From: Treponema primitia ZAS-1
Lineage (GTDB): Bacteria > Spirochaetota > Spirochaetia > Treponematales > Breznakiellaceae
DNA: 46,063 nucleotides
Assembly: GCF_000297095.1 (NCBI RefSeq)
Contig: NZ_AEEA01000079.1
Location: forward strand, 1 to 46,063
Direction: 5' to 3'
The notes beneath the pieces were generated by a model. It ran no database searches, was not told the origin of the DNA, and saw only the letters and a list, made by a program, of their open reading frames with translations. Shown here one piece after another: positions 40,460 through 46,063 of this stretch. The position numbers and the translations under genes are program-made. How positions within the stretch are numbered: the first letter of the stretch is position 1; each line of letters begins with the position of its first letter.

Positions 40460-40489
40460 CCACCAGTATATCGGTGGTTTAATTTTTTT
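40460..40489 (+). terminator. Hairpin with U-tract ahead of the AAA+ operon
   Basis: CCACC-AGTATATC-GGTGG followed by TTTAATTTTTTT, only 44 nt before the AAA+ ATPase ATG. It either ends a short upstream transcript or attenuates the operon. Confidence 0.6.
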
Positions 40490-40532
40490 GGATGGCATTA
40501 GCCAACCAGTTTCTAAATAATGAGGAAATATC

Positions 40533-42218
40533 ATGGAAAACAAAGAGTTGAATGAGATGACATTACTTGATTCAATCGGTCAGATATTGGAATTTTCAAA
40601 AGATTCCGGGCTGAGTAAAACTTTTTTTGAAGCTGCTAAAGACCATTTGAATTTTGTTTCAAACGAGTTGCATATTACACCCATTCAAGCAGCCCTCTTT
40701 GCCCATATTTTTGATTCAAGCATCGCAGGAAGCCAATACATGGGGGATCATTTGTTTATTGAATCTTTAAAATGTACAAAGGTTCAATATCTTGAATACC
40801 TGAACGATATTGATGAGCTGGTTAATATAAACTATGTTACTCAAATTATTCAACATGATGTTTCACCAACATACCGTATCCCCAGAGAAATCATTTTTGC
40901 CCTCAGAAAAGGAAAGGTTATAAAGCCGGAGAACTATATTAATATTTCTATTGGTAAATTATTTTCAGTCCTTAAAAAGACGTTCCTGCGCCGCTATAAT
41001 GATGCGCTTGTTTATGATGAATTTATGGCGCTTTTGTCTTTCCTCCTGGACAATAATCAGCACCTTGAATTCGTCAAATTGATAAAGGGGTATAATCTGC
41101 TACTTGCAGATGCCGCTTTGCTCCTCTATTTCTGTCATAAGCATGTTGCCAGCCCGTACTATTATATGGATGACACGGTTATTAATTTTGACTCTATACG
41201 AAAAGAATTTGGAAACGAAGATGATCCTATTTTTGCAGATATGCAATTTATCGATCCCCTGCGGAATGGGAATCACCGCTTACAGGAATTGGGATTAGTA
41301 GAAAATGCAAACAATAACGGTTATGCGATGGGAGATGTTTTTTGTTTAACCGACAAGGCAGTCGATATGCTGTTAAAGGAAATAATTGTTAAAAAGCCCG
41401 GAAATAATCAAAACATGATTTTGTGCAATGATATACCGGAAAAGACATTGTATTATAATGCAGACCAGAACGATAAGGTACAAAACCTTATTGATCTGCT
41501 GCTTCCGCTTAATTTCAAGGGAGTAGAGAAACGCCTTAAAGAAAAAGGTATGCGGAATGGCTTCGCCTGCCTCTTTTCCGGGCTGCCGGGAACTGGAAAA
41601 ACAGAAACGGTCTATCAAATAGCCAAAAAAACCGGCCGCGATATTTTACAGGTTGACATTTCAGAAATAAAAAGCAAGTGGGTTGGTGAAAGTGAGAAAC
41701 AAATTAAAAAGATTTTTACCGATTACAAAAAACAGTTAGAATCTGTGGATACAGCGCCTATCCTGCTTTTTAACGAAGCTGATGCTATTATCGGCCAGCG
41801 TATGAATTTTAACGGGAATAGCCATGCCGTTGATCAGATGGAGAATACTATCCAGAATATTATTTTACAGGAACTGGAAGATCTTTCCGGGATATTGATA
41901 GCCACCACCAATCTGACCAAAAACATGGACAAGGCTTTTGAGAGGCGTTTCCTCTATAAAATTGAATTTGAAAAACCGGAACTGGAAGCAAAAAAATCAA
42001 TCTGGCAGTCTATGATACCGGAATTATCCGAAAATGATGCCGCACTCCTAGCAATTCGTTTTGATTTTTCCGGCGGTCAAATAGAGAATATTGCCCGGAA
42101 ACGCACGGTGGATGAAATTTTAACCGGGGCGGCTCCTTCTATTGAACAACTACTGGCTTATTGCCGTGATGAAGTTGTGGTTACGGATACGGTTCAACGG
42201 ATAGGATTTGCTGCGTAA
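40533..42218 (+). CDS. AAA+ ATPase of the TerY-type module
   Basis: This is a 561-residue protein. The N-terminal 330 residues are helical with no known domain. The C-terminal AAA+ module has Walker A GLPGTGKTE (about 349-357), VDISEIKSKWVGESEKQIKKIF, Walker B ILLFNEADAI, sensor-1 ATTN and the arginine finger FERRF, like classic remodelling ATPases of the FtsH/katanin type. GAGGAAATATC precedes ATG. It heads a plus-strand run with TerY-C, kinase, vWA and PP2C genes, though 128 nt separate it from the next one. Confidence 0.82.
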   Translation: MENKELNEMTLLDSIGQILEFSKDSGLSKTFFEAAKDHLNFVSNELHITPIQAALFAHIFDSSIAGSQYMGDHLFIESLKCTKVQYLEYLNDIDELVNINYVTQIIQHDVSPTYRIPREIIFALRKGKVIKPENYINISIGKLFSVLKKTFLRRYNDALVYDEFMALLSFLLDNNQHLEFVKLIKGYNLLLADAALLLYFCHKHVASPYYYMDDTVINFDSIRKEFGNEDDPIFADMQFIDPLRNGNHRLQELGLVENANNNGYAMGDVFCLTDKAVDMLLKEIIVKKPGNNQNMILCNDIPEKTLYYNADQNDKVQNLIDLLLPLNFKGVEKRLKEKGMRNGFACLFSGLPGTGKTETVYQIAKKTGRDILQVDISEIKSKWVGESEKQIKKIFTDYKKQLESVDTAPILLFNEADAIIGQRMNFNGNSHAVDQMENTIQNIILQELEDLSGILIATTNLTKNMDKAFERRFLYKIEFEKPELEAKKSIWQSMIPELSENDAALLAIRFDFSGGQIENIARKRTVDEILTGAAPSIEQLLAYCRDEVVVTDTVQRIGFAA

Positions 42219-42346
42219 AACAGAACTTGAGAAGCGGGAAGGCTATTTCATACATTTTTGTAGGAAATAATGATAAAACATAGGTCAGTAAGTCATCTTA
42301 ATCTTTTTCCATAAAGAAGATACGATACTAGGTAAGGATTTTAGAC

Positions 42347-42721
42347 ATGGCCGGACCATTAAATGCAAAAGTCATCATTGCCCGATGCTCAAAAACGAAA
42401 AAAACATTTGGAATCCGTATCGAACAGCGGCAGAATGATTGGGTACGCACCTGGGCTTTTAAGATTGATGAAAAGAAGGCAAAGCATGAAGGCTTTCATG
42501 CTGGCCTGGTTACTGGTACAATGAAAGCAACCGATGGCTACCCCGGTTGCCCTCATTGTAGGAGCAACGACCTGTTTTTTTGTTTAAAAGAAGCTGGCGG
42601 TTGCGGGAACATAGGATGTTATGACGGGCCTATTGGTCAATATTATACCTGTCCTTGGTGCGGATTCCAATGCAAAACTGTAGAATCGAACATCGTTGAT
42701 GTTTCAGGTGGTAATTTATGA
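42347..42721 (+). CDS. TerY-C-like zinc-binding protein
   Basis: This 124-residue protein has a C-terminal metal-binding array: GCPHCRSNDLFFC, GGCGNIGC and CPWCGFQC, as in the TerY-C domain that accompanies TerY-type vWA proteins. The N-terminal half is beta-rich (KVIIARCSKTKKTFGIRIEQ). AAGGA stands 9 nt before ATG. It lies directly ahead of the kinase gene, so it is probably part of the same phosphorylation module. Confidence 0.75.
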   Translation: MAGPLNAKVIIARCSKTKKTFGIRIEQRQNDWVRTWAFKIDEKKAKHEGFHAGLVTGTMKATDGYPGCPHCRSNDLFFCLKEAGGCGNIGCYDGPIGQYYTCPWCGFQCKTVESNIVDVSGGNL

Positions 42722-42738
42722 ATATTTTGGAGAAATAA

Positions 42739-44016
42739 ATGGCAGATTTACCCAATGGATATACCACAAAAACAAAGGCTTATAAAACCGTAAAAGTGTT
42801 GCAGAAACTTGGTGAAGGCGGTCAGGGTGCGGTTTACAAAGTTGACTACAACGGTCATTTGAAGGCATTGAAATGGTATTCCGGTATGAAACTGGAATAT
42901 CCTGAAAAATTCATCGCAAACCTCGAAAACAATATCAAAAACGGTGCGCCAACAAAGTCTTTTTTATGGCCCGAAGATATTACCGAAATGAGCGGTGATG
43001 CTTTTGGCTATATCATGGATTTGTTCCCACCTGAATATGAGGATTTTTCTAAACTTTTGCGTGGTAAGGCCCGTTTTGCCGGTGGTTATACAGCCATGCT
43101 CAATACCGCACTGCATATTACTGCTGGTTTCCGTGAACTGCATAATGCCGGTTACAGTTACCAGGACTTAAATGATGGCAATTTCCGTTTTAATCCTACA
43201 ACCGGGGATGTCTTAATTTGTGACAATGATAATGTTGCCGCAAAGCCAACTGGAATTGCCGGAAAAGCCCGCTATATGGCGCCTGAAATTGTCGCAAGGC
43301 GCGCTACGCCAAACCGTTACACCGACAGTTTCTCACTTGCCGTTATACTTTTTATGCTTTTCACCCGTAATCATCCCCTTGAGGGGAAAAAATGGGCTAG
43401 CGTCCCTTGCCTGAGTGCAAAATATGAAAAGAAACTTTATGGTGAAGAACCTGTTTTTATTTTTGACCCTACAGACACTTCAAATCAGCCTGTACCGGGA
43501 TTGCATAAAGGGGCGATAAATAACTGGCCTTCGCTGCCTTTATATATTCAAGATGCATTTACTAAATCTTTCAGTAAAAAGGCAATGACAGACCCTAATG
43601 AACGGCTTATTGAACGCGATTGGCTCAGGTTATTTATCCGCATGAGAAGTGAAATTTTCAAGTGCCCTTCTTGCGGTGAAATCTACTTTGCCGACCCCGT
43701 TAATCTTAACCCCTGCACAAAATGCGGAAAGGCAAATACTTTTTTTGCTTACATTAAAACACCACGATACAATGTGGCTTTACATCAACGCACCAAACTT
43801 TATTTATGCCATACAGATAAAGAATCCGAAGATTTTCAGTCTCTTACTGGTGAGACAACATTAAATAACGGCAATTTTGAATTAAAGAATCTTTCCGGTA
43901 AAAATTGGTCTGTAATTGAAAGTAAAAATACAACGGCTCTTGGTCATAATGGTATAGCAGTCTTAAAGAAGGGCATAGAAATTGATTTTGGCGGAACAAT
44001 CGCTCAAATTGTATAA
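42739..44016 (+). CDS. Protein kinase with zinc ribbon and FHA-like tail
   Basis: This is a 425-residue protein. Kinase domain about 17-300: GEGGQGAVYKV glycine loop, ALKWY (Lys45), YQDLNDGN in place of HRDLKxxN (Asp143, Asn148), CDNDN in place of DFG, and ARYMAPEIVARR. A zinc ribbon follows (CPSCGEIYFADP, CTKCGK, about 303-330), then a beta-rich C-terminus that may be an FHA domain. GGAG precedes ATG. It would phosphorylate the vWA protein or another target, with the PP2C gene two positions on as its opposite. Confidence 0.85.
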   Translation: MADLPNGYTTKTKAYKTVKVLQKLGEGGQGAVYKVDYNGHLKALKWYSGMKLEYPEKFIANLENNIKNGAPTKSFLWPEDITEMSGDAFGYIMDLFPPEYEDFSKLLRGKARFAGGYTAMLNTALHITAGFRELHNAGYSYQDLNDGNFRFNPTTGDVLICDNDNVAAKPTGIAGKARYMAPEIVARRATPNRYTDSFSLAVILFMLFTRNHPLEGKKWASVPCLSAKYEKKLYGEEPVFIFDPTDTSNQPVPGLHKGAINNWPSLPLYIQDAFTKSFSKKAMTDPNERLIERDWLRLFIRMRSEIFKCPSCGEIYFADPVNLNPCTKCGKANTFFAYIKTPRYNVALHQRTKLYLCHTDKESEDFQSLTGETTLNNGNFELKNLSGKNWSVIESKNTTALGHNGIAVLKKGIEIDFGGTIAQIV

Positions 44017-44036
44017 TTAATTAAGGGGGTAAGTAA

Positions 44037-44777
44037 ATGTCATTAGTAGACGATGTGGAAATGCCGCGCAGGACGATGGTTCTCTTTTTTGTAATCGACT
44101 CTTCCGGCAGCATGGACGGAGATAGAATTGAATCGGTAAATTCTTCCATTCGGGAAGTTCTTCCCGACATTCAAGAAATATCCGATGAAAATGCAGATGC
44201 GGAAATTAAAATTGCCGTTCTGGAATTTTCGTCCGGTGTTCTGTGGTTAACCGTAGGTGGGCCAATGCCTCTTGACCAGTTCAGGTGGAACGATATAAAA
44301 GCCGCAGGAGTTACTGACTTTGGAGCAGCCTGTAGAGAATTGAATGACAAACTTTCAACCAAAGCTTTTATGAAAGATGCAACTGGTTCATTTGCCCCGG
44401 CCATATTCCTTATGTCCGATGGTGAACCGACCGACAACTGGAAAGATGAATTGACTAAGCTCAAAACAAATAACTGGTTTAAGTCCGCAATAAAAGCTGC
44501 CATTGCTATTGGACACGATGCAAATACGGATGTACTTAAAGAATTTACCGGCAGTATAGAATCCGTTTTTGAAATTCAAAACAAACACATGTTAAAACGC
44601 ATGATCCGCTTTGTTAGTGTCACCGCATCACGGGTTGCAAGTAAAAGCTCCAACGCAGGTTCTGTTGATGGAGATGAGGCAAAACAGGCCGAATTGAACG
44701 CCGGCATAAAAGAAGAACTTCAAGAAGCGCAAACAGAAGCTAAATCAAATCCATCATTAGTTGAAGAAGTGTGGTAA
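44037..44777 (+). CDS. TerY-like vWA-domain protein
   Basis: This 246-residue protein has a vWA fold with an intact MIDAS: DSSGSMDG (Asp21, Ser23, Ser25), GVTDFGAAC and LMSDGEPTDNW. TerY-type vWA proteins bind metal and act as scaffolds between kinase, phosphatase and effectors in Ter-linked stress or phage-response modules. The tail is acidic and helical. GGGGG lies 8 nt before ATG. It starts 20 nt after the kinase. Confidence 0.9.
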   Translation: MSLVDDVEMPRRTMVLFFVIDSSGSMDGDRIESVNSSIREVLPDIQEISDENADAEIKIAVLEFSSGVLWLTVGGPMPLDQFRWNDIKAAGVTDFGAACRELNDKLSTKAFMKDATGSFAPAIFLMSDGEPTDNWKDELTKLKTNNWFKSAIKAAIAIGHDANTDVLKEFTGSIESVFEIQNKHMLKRMIRFVSVTASRVASKSSNAGSVDGDEAKQAELNAGIKEELQEAQTEAKSNPSLVEEVW

Positions 44778-44780
44778 AGT

Positions 44781-45776
44781 ATGAATAATTATCGTTCTTT
44801 TTCCATCACGGCTAAAGGGAGAGATCATGTCAAAGTTGGAAAAGAATGTCAGGATTATTCCTATCACTATGAAAATGACTTAATTTCTCTATCTTTAGTT
44901 GCCGATGGACACGGTGATGATAATTGTTTTCGATCAGAGCGTGGCGCTGAATTCGCTATAAAATGTGCCAAGGAAGGTATATTTGAATTTGTTCGGGATA
45001 TAAATAAATATATAAAGAATAACAGCGATAAAAATTCAAACCGCTTTGAACTGGAGAAGCTACTAAAAGAAAGGCTTGTTGCCAGTGTATGCCGTTCTTG
45101 GCATGTTAAAGTCATTGATGATATTGAAAAACATCCGCTTACGCACATTGAGTTAGAAAAAACGGATGAAAAATATCGCGGCAGATACAGTGCCGGTGAA
45201 AAATTGCACCATATATATGGAACAACGCTTCTAGCCGCTGTTGTTACGCAGAATTATTGGTTTGGTTTTCATATCGGCGATGGGCGCTGGACAGCATTGT
45301 ATAAAGGCGGCGAATTTGACCAGCCTGTCCCTTGGGATGATCGTTGTTACTTAAATGTAACGACATCACTCTCCGATGAAGATGCCGCCGAAACAGCCCG
45401 AGTGGTTTTTTGGCTAAACAAAGAAAAAAAACCACCGGCGGCCATTTTTCTTTGCAGTGACGGTGTTGATGATAACTACCCGGTAAATGAAAACGACAAG
45501 CATCTTTTTCGCAAAGTCTACCGAAAAATTGCATTATGTTTTAGCAAGGATGGTTTTGATTCTACATATAAACAGCTAGAAGAATTGGTTAATCTTTGTG
45601 CCGCTAAATGGAAGGGAGATGATACCAGTATTGCTGGAATTGTTGATTTGGAAACAATTAAATCGCTTGAACCGATATATGAGCGACAAATTGCGGAAGA
45701 AAAAACAATTACAGAACCCATAAACCTGAATAGTGAATTGGCATTAAAAATTTTTTATACTCCCGGAGACAATTAA
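44781..45776 (+). CDS. PP2C-type protein phosphatase
   Basis: This 331-residue protein has PP2C motifs: KECQDYSYHY, VADGHGDD (Asp42, Gly43), LCSDGVDDN and GDDTSIAGIV, the acidic residues that hold the catalytic metals. It should reverse the adjacent kinase. It starts 3 nt after the vWA stop, with a weak ribosome site, so translation is coupled. Confidence 0.9.
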   Translation: MNNYRSFSITAKGRDHVKVGKECQDYSYHYENDLISLSLVADGHGDDNCFRSERGAEFAIKCAKEGIFEFVRDINKYIKNNSDKNSNRFELEKLLKERLVASVCRSWHVKVIDDIEKHPLTHIELEKTDEKYRGRYSAGEKLHHIYGTTLLAAVVTQNYWFGFHIGDGRWTALYKGGEFDQPVPWDDRCYLNVTTSLSDEDAAETARVVFWLNKEKKPPAAIFLCSDGVDDNYPVNENDKHLFRKVYRKIALCFSKDGFDSTYKQLEELVNLCAAKWKGDDTSIAGIVDLETIKSLEPIYERQIAEEKTITEPINLNSELALKIFYTPGDN

Positions 45777-45777
45777 T

Positions 45778-46063
45778 ATGTTTAGTGCCGATTTTATTAA
45801 GATACTTCAAACACTTCTGGCCGAACAAGGTAAAGCAGCCCTTCTTAGCGGATCAAAATGTAAAGCCATGCTGTTTGATTATACCCATAGAGAATACCCG
45901 AAGGAATGTCGGCTTATAGTTCAGGCGGTTGAGGCGGGTATTTCAAAGGCATTGGACAACACAAATGAATTAGCAATTTGCAAATTACAACAAGCCCGTA
46001 TATTGCACGATGATTATTTTTTATCCCAAGATATTGCAATGGAAGTAATAAATTGTCTTGCCT
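45778..46063 (+). CDS. Effector-associated domain protein, incomplete at window end
   Basis: The first 95 residues are visible (MFSADFIKILQTLLAEQGKA, then FDYTHREYPKECRLIVQAVEAGISKAL). This pattern resembles a helical N-terminal domain that I know from many bacterial signalling and effector proteins. GGAG stands before ATG, and it follows the PP2C stop by 1 nt. The output domain lies beyond the window. Confidence 0.6.
   Translation, partial: MFSADFIKILQTLLAEQGKAALLSGSKCKAMLFDYTHREYPKECRLIVQAVEAGISKALDNTNELAICKLQQARILHDDYFLSQDIAMEVINCLA

Noticed and set aside
14250..46063. CRISPR array to go with the CARF-like protein
   Set aside because: I saw no regularly spaced direct repeats and no cas1, cas2, cas10 or other cas gene; the Cas4-like nuclease at 35924 sits in a recombination module.

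Overview
The window looks like chromosomal DNA of a spirochaete, most likely a Treponema of the termite-gut type. This is inference, from a Treponema-style outer-membrane beta-barrel protein ending in aromatic residues, an Rpn-family protein with Glu/Gly-rich tandem repeats, and the general gene style. No 16S rRNA or other taxonomic marker is present.

Left part, about 1-14,000: GC-rich core chromosome. It holds a porin-like gene with a clear promoter and terminator, an Rpn (PD-(D/E)XK) gene, and a compact minus-strand histidine operon, hisG-hisB-hisH-hisF-hisA/I/E-hisC, followed by a radical SAM gene. hisA, hisI and hisE form one trifunctional gene. The operon starts with an attenuator: a 22-codon leader peptide with four consecutive His codons, mutually exclusive hairpins, and a terminator whose U-tract abuts the hisG ribosome binding site. 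Three copies of a roughly 140-155 bp hairpin repeat lie in the intergenic spaces; they share a core and a T-rich end, while one copy has quite different arms. On the plus strand follow a nitroreductase, a DUF3842 protein, an MFS transporter and a decaying larC/larB pair.

At 14,018-14,090 there is a tRNA-Asn with its own promoter and terminator. A tyrosine recombinase follows at once, and base composition turns AT-rich. This is probably the left end of an integrated element that runs past the end of the window.

Inside the element, 14-20 kb carries two tyrosine recombinases, an excisionase-like protein, a possible replication protein and orphan genes. The stretch 20-28 kb is a minus-strand defence-like island: a glycine-zipper membrane protein, a sigma-factor-like protein, a CARF-like (TM1812-type) sensor, a prokaryotic viperin, an unknown protein paired with a DUF3696 AAA ATPase, and two small membrane proteins. 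Three of its transcription units share an upstream motif (AAAAmTGTyAAsTTTT, then exactly 13 nt to a TATA-like box), so they are probably co-regulated. No CRISPR array or cas gene is visible. The viperin, CARF-like and sigma-like operon is the strongest candidate here for an undescribed system.

The stretch 28.8-33 kb holds an acetyltransferase, an LRAT-type protein, a small-protein operon and a second glycine-zipper protein. From 33 to 39.6 kb lies a plasmid/phage-like maintenance module: SSB, a possible clamp-like protein, a Sak4-like ATPase, a PD-(D/E)XK nuclease, a YubB-like protein, a DUF932 protein and a RadC-like protein, punctuated by similar GC-rich terminators. From 40.5 kb to the end is a plus-strand TerY-type phosphorylation module: AAA+ ATPase, TerY-C zinc protein, protein kinase, vWA protein, PP2C phosphatase, and an incomplete downstream gene.
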